Assembly (NCBI RefSeq): GCF_003236305.1
Contig: NZ_POTX01000026.1
Location: forward strand, 1-42,242
From: Micromonospora endophytica
Lineage (GTDB): Bacteria > Actinomycetota > Actinomycetes > Mycobacteriales > Micromonosporaceae
Length of the DNA stretch: 42,242 nucleotides
Direction: 5' to 3'
Part shown: positions 24,612 through 32,781 of the stretch, one piece after another
Numbering within the stretch: position 1 is the stretch's first letter
How the letters are laid out: the number at the start of each line of letters is the position of its first letter
The notes under the pieces: generated by a model
What the model was told of the DNA's origin: nothing
Database searches by the model: none
The model's input: only the letters and a program-made list of their open reading frames with translations
Program-made: the position numbers and the translations under genes

Positions 24612-25649
24612 GTGACGGTGGGCGATGAGCGGGTTGCCGTCGCGGTGGACGTGGGCGGCACCGGGATGAAGTGCGCGCTTGTCGGCGCGGACGGTGCCCT
24701 GGTCCACACCGAGCGGCACCCCACCGACGCGGGACGCGGTCCCGACGCCGTGGTCGAGACGATCCTGACCGTGGCCGAAGGGCTGGCCGGCAAGGCACGG
24801 GCGGACGGGCTCAGCCCCACCGCGCTCGGCATCGTGGTGCCGGGCGTCGTCGACGAGGCACGCGGCGTGGCGGTCTGGTCGGCGAACGTCGGCTTCCGGG
24901 ACGTACCCCTGCGGGAGCTGGCTTCCGCGCGGCTCGGCCTGCCCACGGCGCTCGGCCACGACGTGCGGGCCGGCGGCCTCGCCGAGGCACGACTGGGTGC
25001 CGGTCGCGACGCCGGGCACGTGCTCTTCGTGGCCATCGGCACCGGCATCGCCGCCGCACACGTGGTGGCCGGCTCGGCCGCCACCGGGGCGCACGGCGCC
25101 GCCGGAGAACTCGGCCACATCCTGGTCCGCCCGGACGGCCCGGCCTGCGGCTGCGGGCGTCGAGGCTGCCTGGAGGCGGTCGCCTCGGCCTCGGCCGTGG
25201 CCCGCCGCTACGCCGTACTCACCGAGGCCGGCGGCCCGGCCGCCGCACCCACCGAGGCCGTTGGCCCGGCCGGCAACGCCGAATCCGCTGCCGCACCGGA
25301 CGGTGCGTCCGGCGGCGGACCGGGCCGGGGACGGACCATGGTGAGCGCCGCCCAGGTGGCCGCCCGGGCGGCGGCGGGCGAGCAACTCGCCGTCCAGGTC
25401 TGGCGGGAGGCCGTCGAGGCGCTGGCCGACGGCCTCGCCACCGGCCAGGCGCTCTTCGACGTGGAGACGATCGTGCTGGGCGGCGGCCTCGCCCAGGCCG
25501 GCGCCGGCTTGTTCGACCCGCTGCGGACCGCGTTGCGGGACCGCCTGACCTTTCACCGGGAGCCCCGACTGGTCCCGGCCGCCCTCGGCGACGAGGCCGG
25601 ATGCCTCGGCGCCGCCCTGCTCGCCCTCGACCAGCTGGAGACGAGATGA
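24612..25649 (+). CDS. nagK: ROK family sugar kinase, probable N-acetylglucosamine kinase
   Basis: The 345-residue protein from GTG 24612 follows GGTGGGGG. ROK features are the ATP-binding DVGGTGMK (13-20), a catalytic-aspartate candidate in LGHDVRAG (D117), the GELGH metal-binding motif (165-169) and the zinc-binding cluster CGCGRRGC (179-186). A disordered insert of about 37 residues (205-241, with repeated EAxGPA) interrupts the C-terminal domain. It overlaps nagA by 4 nt (ATGA), which supports phosphorylation of N-acetylglucosamine or a similar amino sugar. Confidence 0.82.
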   Translation: MTVGDERVAVAVDVGGTGMKCALVGADGALVHTERHPTDAGRGPDAVVETILTVAEGLAGKARADGLSPTALGIVVPGVVDEARGVAVWSANVGFRDVPLRELASARLGLPTALGHDVRAGGLAEARLGAGRDAGHVLFVAIGTGIAAAHVVAGSAATGAHGAAGELGHILVRPDGPACGCGRRGCLEAVASASAVARRYAVLTEAGGPAAAPTEAVGPAGNAESAAAPDGASGGGPGRGRTMVSAAQVAARAAAGEQLAVQVWREAVEALADGLATGQALFDVETIVLGGGLAQAGAGLFDPLRTALRDRLTFHREPRLVPAALGDEAGCLGAALLALDQLETR

Positions 25650-26755
25650 CCCTTCGGGTGAACGGCAAGGTGGTGACCCCGAGCGGGGTGATCCGGCAGG
25701 GCTGTGTCGAGGTCAGAGGTGACCGGATCAGCGCGGTCGCCGAGTTTCCGTCGATCCGCGACGGCCACTGGATCGTGCCCGGCTTCGTGGACATCCACAC
25801 CCACGGCGGGGGTGGGCACACCTTCACCACCGGCGAGCCCGACTCCGCCCGCGCCGCCGCCGCGTTCCACCTGGGTCACGGCACCACCAGCCTGCTGGCA
25901 AGCCTGGTCAGCGCGCCTTTCGAGCTGATGCGCTCGGCCACCACGGCTTTCGTGCCGCTGGTGCAGGAGGGAGTGCTCGCCGGCATCCACTTCGAGGGGC
26001 CGTACCTCTCCGCCGCCCGCTGCGGCGCACAGAACCCGGACTTCCTCCGCGACCCGTCCCTCGAGGAGCTGACCGAGCTGATCAAGATCGGCGAGGGTGC
26101 GGTCCGAATGGTCACCCTCGCCCCCGAGCGGACCGGTGCGCTGGAGGCCATCGGACTGCTCACCACCCACGGCGTGGTCGCCGCGGTCGGGCACACCGAC
26201 GCCACGTACGAGCAGACCTGCGCCGCGGTGACCGCGGGTGCCAGCGTCGGCACCCACCTGTTCAACGGCATGCGCCCGGTGCACCACCGGGATCCGGGGC
26301 CGGCGGTGGCGCTGCTGACCGCGCCGAACGTCTTCTGTGAGCTGATCGCCGACGGGGTGCACCTGCACGAGGGAACCCTCACCTTCGCCGTAGCGACCGC
26401 CGGAGCGGAACGGTGCGTGCTGGTCACCGACGCGATGGCCGCCGCCGGCATGCCCAACGGCGAGTACGAGTTGGGCGGTCAGGCGGTGACCGTGACCGAC
26501 GGCGTGGCCCGGCTCGCCCGCGACGGCGCGATCGCCGGCAGCACCCTCACCATGGACGCGGCGCTGCGGCACGCGGTGCAGGTGGGCGTCCCAGTGCCCG
26601 ACGCGGTCCGCATGGTCTCCACCACGCCGGCCCTGGCCGTCGGTCTCGGTGCCCAGGTCGGTGCCCTCCAGGCCGGTCTGCGCGCCGATCTGGTGGAGCT
26701 CGACGACGAGCTGAACGTGGTACGGGTGATGCGCGCCGGCGAATGGGTGCAGTGA
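25646..26755 (+). CDS. nagA: N-acetylglucosamine-6-phosphate deacetylase
   Basis: The 369-residue protein belongs to the amidohydrolase superfamily and releases acetate from GlcNAc-6-P. Metal and substrate motifs are in order: DIHTHGGGG (49-57), HFEGPYLS, VGHTDATYE, GTHLFNGM, ADGVHLHE and LVTDAMAAAG with the catalytic aspartate, then GSTLTMD. ATG 25646 overlaps the kinase stop and GGAG lies 6 bases upstream. Together with the kinase and SIS protein this completes a route from amino sugar to fructose-6-phosphate or a related ketose phosphate. It ends 6 bp from the converging DUF4032 gene. Confidence 0.93.
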   Translation: MTLRVNGKVVTPSGVIRQGCVEVRGDRISAVAEFPSIRDGHWIVPGFVDIHTHGGGGHTFTTGEPDSARAAAAFHLGHGTTSLLASLVSAPFELMRSATTAFVPLVQEGVLAGIHFEGPYLSAARCGAQNPDFLRDPSLEELTELIKIGEGAVRMVTLAPERTGALEAIGLLTTHGVVAAVGHTDATYEQTCAAVTAGASVGTHLFNGMRPVHHRDPGPAVALLTAPNVFCELIADGVHLHEGTLTFAVATAGAERCVLVTDAMAAAGMPNGEYELGGQAVTVTDGVARLARDGAIAGSTLTMDAALRHAVQVGVPVPDAVRMVSTTPALAVGLGAQVGALQAGLRADLVELDDELNVVRVMRAGEWVQ

Positions 26756-26761
26756 CCCGGC

Positions 26762-27970
26762 TCAGTCCATCGACATCTCGACACCGAGGACGGCCTGCTC
26801 GTCGGGGCGGTGCACGAGTTCCTCGGTGAGGAACGACTGCACCGCGTGGCGCATCCCGACGTCCCGTCCCGCCCGCTCGGAGAGCAGCCACTTGTGCTCG
26901 ATGATCTGGGCGAACAGCTCCTGCGGCTCGAGCTTGCGCCGCAGATGGGTCGGCACCGCCCGGACCACCGGCTCGAACACCTCGGTCAACCAGCGGTGGG
27001 CGGCCTGCTGCTCGTCAATCAGGTCGCTCTCCGCCCGGTACGCGTCGAGGTCGTTGAGAAGCTTGCGGGCCTGGTTTTCCTCGGCGTCCAGCCCGGTGAG
27101 CCGGAGCAGTCGCCGGTGGTGGTAACCGGCGTCGACCACCTTCGGCCGCACCAGGTACCGCCCGTTGCCGATGGTCGCCATGGCCACCTCGGCCACGTCG
27201 AAGCCCAACTCGTTGAGGCGGCGGATGCGCCCCTCGATGTCGTGCCGCGCCTCCCGCTCGACCTGCTGCTCGTAGGTGATCTCGTGCCAGAGGCGCTCGT
27301 ACCGCTGGACGACCTCCTCGCAGACCACCTCGGGATCGATCGACTCGTGCAGCAGGCCGGCCGCCTGGAGGTCCAGCGCCTCACCGAAGATGTTGACCCG
27401 GGCGATCTCCAGGTCCTCACCCCGCTGACCGTTGGAGAGCATGGTGCGCAGCGCCCCGGTCTCCGCGTCGACCAGGTACGCCGCGAAGGCGCCCGCGTCC
27501 CGCCGGAACAGCGTGTTGGACAGTGAGCAGTCGCCCCAGAAGAAGCCGGTCAGGTGCATCCGCACCAGCAGCGCGGCGAGCGCGTCAAGCAGCCGGCCCA
27601 TCGTCTCCGGCCGCAGCGTGTGTGAGAACAGCGCCCGGTAGGGCAGGGAGAACTGGAGGTGCCGGGTGATCAGCACCGGGTCGAGCGGCTCCCCGGCGTC
27701 GGACTTCCGGTCGGCGACGATCGCCACCGCCCGTACCGACGGGAAGTCGATCCGCTCCAGGGCGCGCAGCAGGTCGTACTCCCGCTCGGCCACCCGTTCG
27801 CCGGTCTCCTTCACCGCGTAGACGTACCCGCCCAGCCGGACGAAGCGCACCACGTGCCGCGAGATGCCCTGCGGCAGCGCGACCAGGTGCGCGGCCGGCC
27901 ACTGCTCCAACGGTGTCGACCACGGGAGGTCGAGCAGCGCCGGGTCGACGAGGGCCGAAGTGATCCGCAC
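26762..27970 (-). CDS. DUF4032 protein with kinase-like fold
   Basis: The 402-residue protein starts at GTG 27970 (VRITSALVDPALLDLPW, the usual start of this family); earlier in-frame codons run into the divergent gene's promoter. The N-terminal half looks like an LPS-kinase or aminoglycoside-phosphotransferase fold: YVYAVKETGERVAEREYDLL (lysine and helix-C glutamate) and FFWGDCSLSNTLF followed by YLVDAETG, the catalytic and metal-binding loops. The C-terminal DUF4032 region is helical (RRLLRLTGLDAEENQARKLLNDL). No substrate is known. It is probably leaderless: CACACT lies 7 nt upstream and no Shine-Dalgarno is seen. Confidence 0.85.
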   Translation of the reverse strand: MRITSALVDPALLDLPWSTPLEQWPAAHLVALPQGISRHVVRFVRLGGYVYAVKETGERVAEREYDLLRALERIDFPSVRAVAIVADRKSDAGEPLDPVLITRHLQFSLPYRALFSHTLRPETMGRLLDALAALLVRMHLTGFFWGDCSLSNTLFRRDAGAFAAYLVDAETGALRTMLSNGQRGEDLEIARVNIFGEALDLQAAGLLHESIDPEVVCEEVVQRYERLWHEITYEQQVEREARHDIEGRIRRLNELGFDVAEVAMATIGNGRYLVRPKVVDAGYHHRRLLRLTGLDAEENQARKLLNDLDAYRAESDLIDEQQAAHRWLTEVFEPVVRAVPTHLRRKLEPQELFAQIIEHKWLLSERAGRDVGMRHAVQSFLTEELVHRPDEQAVLGVEMSMD

Positions 27971-28174
27971 GGCCACAAGTGTGACAACTTCGCCGCCGGA
28001 CCGCTGCTCCACGTGGCTCGGCCCACATTCACCGACCACCGCTGGGCCGCCGTCGCGGTCCGGGCGGCCCGGCCGCCATCGCGTCCCGGGCCGGGCCGCG
28101 ATCGGGGCCAGCGCGCGAGCCCGGCCAGGTCGGGCCAGCCCGGCGGCCGCGCGGGTCGCCCCCGGTCGGGCCGG

Positions 28175-28180
28175 TAGCGT
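28175..28180 (+). promoter_or_regulatory. -10 box TAGCGT of a leaderless gene
   Basis: TAGCGT lies 7 nt before the GTG at 28188 and there is no Shine-Dalgarno. The match decides for 28188 over an in-frame GTG at 28179 that would overlap the box. Confidence 0.5.
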
Positions 28181-28187
28181 GATCGGG

Positions 28188-28952
28188 GTGCGGGAGAAGA
28201 CGACGGTACGCCGCAAGCTGCGCCCGGCCCCGGTCCGGCCGGCCGGCTGGTGGTTCGACGCGCTGCTGCTGGCAGGGTTCGTGGCGATCACCGCCCTGCT
28301 CGCCGCCGGCCACCTGCTCGCCCTCGACCTGGCCGTCAGCGAGTGGGCCTTCGCGCACGTCCCCGCCCCGCTGTACTGGACCGCTCGGGCGTTCAACCTG
28401 CTCGGCCAGGGCGGCGGGCTGTTGCTGCCGCTCTCCGGCGGGCTCGCGGTGGCGGTGGCCTGGCGTCGGCGTACGGTCCGGCCGTTCCTGCTTGTCGGCG
28501 GCGCGTTCCTGATCACCACGCTGACCATCGGCCCGCTCAAACTCTGGACCGACCGGGCCGCGCCCACCGCCTCGGTGAAGGAACCGTTCCTACCACTCGA
28601 CCAGGCGGTGCGGATCTTCCACCACCAACTGCCGCCGGACGCCTACTCGATGTCGTACCCGTCGGGGCACGTGGCCAACGCGATCGTCTGGTACGGCGTG
28701 ATCGCCCTGCTGCTGGCCGCCCTGACCGGCGACCGGCTGCCGGTGGGGCTCTACCGGCTGGTCCGGTACGCGCCACCGGCGATCCTGCTGGTCACCACCA
28801 CCTACCTGAACTTCCACTGGCTCACGGACGGGCTGGCCGCGCTGCTGCTCGGGCTGCTGCTGGACCGGGCGCTGCACCGAGTGCCCTGGGACGACCTGCC
28901 GCTGCCCGGCCGGTTACGCAACTGGGGTGAACCGTTCACCAGACAGCCCTAG
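28188..28952 (+). CDS. PAP2 superfamily membrane phosphatase
   Basis: The 254-residue integral membrane protein has about six TM helices and the three phosphatase motifs: KLWTDRAAP (motif 1), SYPSGHVAN (motif 2) and NFHWLTDGLA (motif 3, H and D). The active site should face the outside of the membrane and act on a lipid phosphate or pyrophosphate such as undecaprenyl-PP or phosphatidate. The region between motifs 1 and 2 carries an insert with two adjacent histidines. The next gene starts 9 bp downstream from its own -10 box. Confidence 0.87.
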   Translation: MREKTTVRRKLRPAPVRPAGWWFDALLLAGFVAITALLAAGHLLALDLAVSEWAFAHVPAPLYWTARAFNLLGQGGGLLLPLSGGLAVAVAWRRRTVRPFLLVGGAFLITTLTIGPLKLWTDRAAPTASVKEPFLPLDQAVRIFHHQLPPDAYSMSYPSGHVANAIVWYGVIALLLAALTGDRLPVGLYRLVRYAPPAILLVTTTYLNFHWLTDGLAALLLGLLLDRALHRVPWDDLPLPGRLRNWGEPFTRQP

Positions 28953-28955
28953 GCT
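28950..28955 (+). promoter_or_regulatory. -10 box TAGGCT of a leaderless gene
   Basis: TAGGCT overlaps the stop codon of the PAP2 gene and lies 6 nt (GCGGGC) before the permease GTG at 28962. TGAACC 16 nt upstream is a possible -35. Confidence 0.5.
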
Positions 28956-28961
28956 GCGGGC

Positions 28962-30194
28962 GTGGATCGACTGGCCCGCCGGTTGGGCGTACGGGATGCG
29001 GTGATCATCGGTCTCGGGTCGATGCTCGGCGCGGGCGTCTTCGTGGTGTTCGCCCCCGCCGCCGCTGCGGCCGGCGGACCCGGGCTGCTGGTGGCGCTCG
29101 GGATCGCAGGTTTCATCGCCTACTGCAACGCCACCAGCTCGGCCCGGCTCGCGGCCCGCTATCCCGAGTCCGGCGGCACCTACGTGTACGGCCGCGAACG
29201 GCTCAACCCGTTCGCCGGCTTCCTCGCCGGCTGGGGCTTCGTGATCGGCAAGACGGCCAGTTGCGCGGCGATGGCGCTGACCATCGGGGCGTACCTCTGG
29301 CCGGGGCAGGCCCGGCTGGTCGCGGTCGCCGCCGTCGTCGCGGTGACCGCGGTGAACCTGCGCGGCGTGACCAAGACCGCGACCACCACCCGGATCCTGG
29401 TGCTGGTCGTGCTGGCGGTGCTGGCCCTGGTCGCGGTGGTCGGCGCGACAGACGTGTCGCTCGGCCGCATCGACCAACCCGGTGGCACCACCCGGGGCAT
29501 CCTCACCGCCGCCGGCCTGCTCTTCTTCGCCTTCGCCGGGTACGCCCGGATCGCCACCCTCGGCGAGGAGGTACGCGACCCGGAGCGGACCATCCCCCGG
29601 GCGGTCCCGCTGGCGCTCGGCCTGGTGCTGGTGATCTACCTGGTGCTGGCCGTGATCGCGCTCGGGGTGCTCGGCCCGACCCGGCTGGCCGCCTCCGCCG
29701 CGCCCCTGGCCGACGTGGTGACCGCCGCCGGGCTACCCGGCCTGGCCTGGGTGGTCCGGGCCGGAGCCACCGTCGCGGTCACCGGCGTGCTGCTCTCCCT
29801 GGTCGCCGGGGTCGGCCGCACCACCCTGGCGATGGCCCGCCGCCGCGACCTGCCCGCCGCGCTGGCCGCCGTGCACCAGGTGCACCAGGTCCCGCACCGC
29901 GCCGAACTGGCGGTCGCCGCCGTGGTGATCGTGGTGGTGGCGGTGGCCGACGTCCGCTCCGCGATCGGCTTCTCCAGCGTCACCGTGCTGGTCTACTACG
30001 CCATCGCCAACGCCGCCGCGCTGACCCTGGGCCGCGAGCCGGCCCGGAAGCTGCCCGTGCAGGCGCTCGCGGTGGCGGGGTTGATCGGCTGCGTCGTGCT
30101 CGCGGTCAGCCTGCCGCTGTCGAGCGTGCTCAGCGGCTTCGGGGTGCTCGCCCTCGGCGCCGCCTGGTACGCCCTACGCCCCGCCCGCCACTGA
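28962..30194 (+). CDS. APC family amino acid permease
   Basis: The 410-residue protein has about twelve TM helices. It opens with the APC signature VIIGLGSMLGAGVFVVF, with the unwound Gly-rich part of TM1, and continues with the family's GGTYVYGRERLNPFAGFLAGW and the cytoplasmic TLGEEVRDPERTIPRAVPLAL loop. It is shorter than many APC members (about 450-500). Substrate specificity cannot be read. The GTG start has no Shine-Dalgarno and is probably leaderless. Confidence 0.88.
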   Translation: MDRLARRLGVRDAVIIGLGSMLGAGVFVVFAPAAAAAGGPGLLVALGIAGFIAYCNATSSARLAARYPESGGTYVYGRERLNPFAGFLAGWGFVIGKTASCAAMALTIGAYLWPGQARLVAVAAVVAVTAVNLRGVTKTATTTRILVLVVLAVLALVAVVGATDVSLGRIDQPGGTTRGILTAAGLLFFAFAGYARIATLGEEVRDPERTIPRAVPLALGLVLVIYLVLAVIALGVLGPTRLAASAAPLADVVTAAGLPGLAWVVRAGATVAVTGVLLSLVAGVGRTTLAMARRRDLPAALAAVHQVHQVPHRAELAVAAVVIVVVAVADVRSAIGFSSVTVLVYYAIANAAALTLGREPARKLPVQALAVAGLIGCVVLAVSLPLSSVLSGFGVLALGAAWYALRPARH

Positions 30195-30255
30195 CGCGAA
30201 TTCACGACATCAATTCGACGAGGCTGACGCTTTCAATCTCGCGCCAACACCCCTG

Positions 30256-30274
30256 GTATAGCGGACGCTATACT
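30256..30274 (+). promoter_or_regulatory. Toxin-antitoxin promoter and operator
   Basis: GTATAGC-GGAC-GCTATAC (30256-30273) is a perfect palindrome. Its right arm supplies the -10 box TATACT (30269-30274), six bases before the toxin ATG. A dimeric HigA-like antitoxin binding here would cover the -10, giving direct autorepression of a leaderless operon. Confidence 0.65.
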
Positions 30275-30280
30275 CCAGGC

Positions 30281-30646
30281 ATGGCTACCGACGAGTGGGA
30301 GATCTACCTCGTCAAAGAGGTCCAGGAGTGGATCGACAGCCTCGATCCACTCACTCACGCCCGCGTCGTGCAAGCCATCGACCTGCTCGCCGAAGCTGGC
30401 CCCGGGCTCGGCCGGCCGCTGGTCGACACGATCCACGGATCCTCGATCGCCAATCTCAAAGAGCTGCGCCCCGGCACCGTACGCATCCTGTTCGCCTTCG
30501 ACCCGTGGCGCTCCAGCATCCTGCTCGTCGCCGGAGACAAGGCCGGACGCTGGCAGCAGTGGTACATCGAAGCGATCCCCCTGGCCGAGCAACGCTACGA
30601 GATCTACCTTAAGGAACGCGCCGAGGAGAAGGGACGACAGCCGTGA
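30281..30646 (+). CDS. HigB/RelE-like toxin (phage Gp49/DUF891 family)
   Basis: The 121-residue protein has the RelE/HigB fold pattern: VKEVQEWIDSLDPLTHARVVQAIDLL, LVDTIHGSSIANLKELRPGTVRILFAFDP, SSILLVAGDKAGRW and a C-terminal helix ending YEIYLKERAEEK. Relatives are mRNA interferases that act at the ribosome. The toxin comes first, as in higBA and DUF891 pairs. The antitoxin gene overlaps it by 4 nt. The ATG at 30281 is leaderless behind TATACT. Confidence 0.87.
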   Translation: MATDEWEIYLVKEVQEWIDSLDPLTHARVVQAIDLLAEAGPGLGRPLVDTIHGSSIANLKELRPGTVRILFAFDPWRSSILLVAGDKAGRWQQWYIEAIPLAEQRYEIYLKERAEEKGRQP

Positions 30647-30960
30647 GCAGCTATGCACGCTGGAGCGACATCCGCGCCGCCCACGTCGAACGCGCCGGCG
30701 GCGAAGAGGCCGTCGAAGCAGGCAAGCAGGAGCTACTCACCAACGTCGTCGGACACCGCCTCGCCGAGGTACGGCGCGCCCGTGGCCTAACCCAACAGCA
30801 GGTCGCCGACCGCATGGGCGTCACCAAAGGCCGCGTCTCCCAAATCGAACAGGGTAAAATCTCCGGCCAAGACATCGTCGCCCGCTACGCCGCCGCCCTC
30901 GGCGGACGCCTCCACCAAGCCATCTACTTCGACGATGGCGACATCGCCGCCATCGCATAG
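30643..30960 (+). CDS. HigA-like XRE family antitoxin
   Basis: The 105-residue protein starts at GTG 30643 within the toxin stop (GTGA). A helix-turn-helix of the XRE type occupies about 38-75 (LAEVRRARGLTQQQVADRMGVTKGRVSQIEQGK), with an N-terminal helix that probably contacts the toxin. It should neutralise the toxin and bind the palindrome at 30256-30273. A strong terminator follows 37 bp downstream. Confidence 0.88.
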   Translation: MSSYARWSDIRAAHVERAGGEEAVEAGKQELLTNVVGHRLAEVRRARGLTQQQVADRMGVTKGRVSQIEQGKISGQDIVARYAAALGGRLHQAIYFDDGDIAAIA

Positions 30961-30997
30961 CTCACCAGCGAGAATGCCCGCAGAGCTACCGAACGAA

Positions 30998-31035
30998 CTG
31001 GCCCTACCACACCGCGAGGGGTGTGGTAGGGCCAG
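30998..31035 (+). terminator. Terminator of the toxin-antitoxin operon
   Basis: A perfect 16-bp stem CTGGCCCTACCACACC (30998-31013, 31020-31035) with a 6-nt loop lies after the antitoxin stop. It may also serve the converging PKD gene about 100 bp away. Confidence 0.8.
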
Positions 31036-31138
31036 GATCGCCACGTCTTTGTCGCGGTCACTCCCCGGCGACAGCCGCAGCAACCCGAACGCTTCTCGTG
31101 CTACCCGGATGCGTCAGCCGCAGCCGCGTGCGGCAGCG

Positions 31139-32044
31139 TCATCGGGTCAGCTTCTGCTTCTTGGCTTTCGCCTCCGACTGGTTGCTGTCCTTGTCGACGG
31201 CGGCGTAGACGACGTACAGCGTGCCCTTCTTGAGGCCCTTGATCTTGACCTTCCAGGTGTTCTTCGCGGTCGGTCGCACCGCGATCGTCTTCACCTTTTT
31301 CATGGCCTGGTCGAACGACTTGGCCTTGATCCATTTCATGCCGGTGTAGTAGTACCAGGCGCTGCCCCGCTGTTCGAGCAGGACGAGACCCACCTCGGCC
31401 GTCCCTCGGCCCCGGTCGCTGACCGTGCCCTTGATCGTGCGCCAGGACGACACGTACGTCGGCTTCTTGGGCTTGGTCAGCCGGACCTGAGGAGCGGATT
31501 CGTCATACTCGGTGGTGATGTCGCCGATGTCCCGACCGTAGGCCTCACCGGCCGCGTTGGTCAGCTTGACGGTCACCGTCCACCGCGTCTGGCTGGTGTA
31601 GTAGTGCTTGACCTGCTTGGTCGTCCGGCCAACCGTGGAGGACTTGCCGTCGCCCCACCACACCCGCACCTTGCTGACATCGCTGGGGATACCCGCAAGG
31701 GTGACGACCGCGGGGTCGCCGATCCACACCTTCTTCTTGACGATCTTGAACGTGCCGGGCATCTTCACCACGGTGACCGTGGCCGTCTTCGCGAAGACCC
31801 CGGACGACGAGTTGCCCGCCCGGTCGGTGACCCGGACGGTCACGGTGTACGAGCCGGGGTTGTAGTACCGGTGCCACTGCGACGTCTCGTCGCCGTTCAG
31901 ATACGAGAACTCCCCGTCGCCCCAGTCGACGTACTGGCGGATGTCCCGCTGCGCCGAGACGTCATCGGAGACCTCCAGCGCGGTCAGGGTGACGCCCTGC
32001 CCGGCCCGAAGGCTGGTGAAATCGAGCCGATAGCGCGAACCCAA
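31139..32044 (-). CDS. PKD-domain protein, probably N-terminally truncated
   Basis: The 301-residue frame starts at TTG 32044 with no signal peptide and a poorly spaced GGAGGGG. It contains at least one clear PKD-like module (QYVDWGDGEFSYLN, HRYYNPGSYTVTVRVTDRAGN) and a second beta module (VWWGDGKSS, HYYTSQTRWTVTVKLTNAAG). A Lys-rich C-terminal domain follows (APQVRLTKPKKPTYVSSWRTIKG). Such domains occur in secreted or surface proteins, so the missing export signal and the start in mid-domain suggest the 5' part was lost at the junction near 32031-32045. Confidence 0.6.
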   Translation of the reverse strand: MGSRYRLDFTSLRAGQGVTLTALEVSDDVSAQRDIRQYVDWGDGEFSYLNGDETSQWHRYYNPGSYTVTVRVTDRAGNSSSGVFAKTATVTVVKMPGTFKIVKKKVWIGDPAVVTLAGIPSDVSKVRVWWGDGKSSTVGRTTKQVKHYYTSQTRWTVTVKLTNAAGEAYGRDIGDITTEYDESAPQVRLTKPKKPTYVSSWRTIKGTVSDRGRGTAEVGLVLLEQRGSAWYYYTGMKWIKAKSFDQAMKKVKTIAVRPTAKNTWKVKIKGLKKGTLYVVYAAVDKDSNQSEAKAKKQKLTR

Positions 32045-32132
32045 CCCCTCCGACCTGGCCGAGCAGGCACAACTACTGCGCGATCGCTACAACTCAGGTC
32101 GGATGCTGGCGGCGGCCGTCCCCCTCCGTTGA
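32034..32132 (+). pseudogene. Remnant of a gene 3' end
   Basis: After an in-frame TAG at 32031-32033, an open frame without a start encodes the tail NPSDLAEQAQLLRDRYNSGR followed by MLAAAVPLR, stopping at 32130-32132. The helical, Arg/Leu/Ala-rich segment looks like the end of a real protein, and it begins exactly where the opposing PKD gene breaks off. The family is not recognised. Confidence 0.35.
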
Positions 32133-32141
32133 ACCAGGAAG

Positions 32142-32190
32142 GGGCGGTGCAACACCCGCGATTCTTGACATGGCCACAGGAGCACCGCCC
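32142..32190 (-). terminator. Hairpin downstream of the 151-residue membrane protein gene
   Basis: GGGCGGTGC (32142-32150) pairs with GCACCGCCC (32182-32190) across a 31-nt loop. It starts 5 bp after the minus-strand stop at 32196 and 10 bp after the plus-strand remnant, so it may have ended both. Confidence 0.45.
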
Positions 32191-32195
32191 GTCCC

Positions 32196-32651
32196 TCAGG
32201 CGAGGTTGGCTACAAGAAGGACGAGCAAGGCGGCGACCGCCACGACGATCGCGATGGCGTTGAGGACCATCACTGTCGGAAGTCCGGTCGACTTCTGCCC
32301 GGGGGCCCCTAGCGACCCCCGGGCAAAGGTCACCGCCGGCGCCATGTAGGCGATGCTGGCGACTTCACCATCACTCACCGAGATGTCCATCTGCGCTCGT
32401 CCAGCTTTCCGGGGCATCACGTACGGCACCCACACCTGCACCCGGTGCCGACCCACCGTGACCGGCACTCGATGTTTGCCCCACCGCGCCACTCCGACGT
32501 CAACGCCATCTACCAACAGGCGCGGCTTCGTAGCCCGATAGACGAACGCCGAAGGTGGGTAGGCGAGGCTGATCGCCAACATTGCCGTCCCAGCTGATTC
32601 ACCGACGCCCGGAGTCTCCTTGCTCTGACGACGATTGCCACGCTTAGGCAA
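32196..32651 (-). CDS. Tail-anchored membrane protein of unknown function
   Basis: The 151-residue protein starts at TTG 32651 behind GGGAGG. A basic N-terminus leads to a beta-rich domain (RLLVDGVDVGVARWGKHRVPVTVGRHRVQVWVPYVMP) and then a single C-terminal TM (about 126-148). I have no database family for it; its beta-rich part resembles a ligand-binding or PEGA-like sandwich facing the cytoplasm. It lies between the truncated PKD gene and the toxin cluster on the same strand. Confidence 0.65.
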   Translation of the reverse strand: MPKRGNRRQSKETPGVGESAGTAMLAISLAYPPSAFVYRATKPRLLVDGVDVGVARWGKHRVPVTVGRHRVQVWVPYVMPRKAGRAQMDISVSDGEVASIAYMAPAVTFARGSLGAPGQKSTGLPTVMVLNAIAIVVAVAALLVLLVANLA

Positions 32652-32781
32652 CCGCGATCACCTCCCAGCCAGTCTTCTCCTGCTGCACACACTTCCCACA
32701 AACACCTAAAAACGTTACACGCGTTGCATCACGGAGCCCACGGTCACCACCGCCGACCCCACGCTCGCCCAGGGTGGGAGT

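Noticed and set aside
27971-28567. A 601-residue version of the DUF4032 protein
   Set aside because: The added N-terminus overlaps the PAP2 gene on the other strand and is low-complexity; the family begins at VRITSALVDP.
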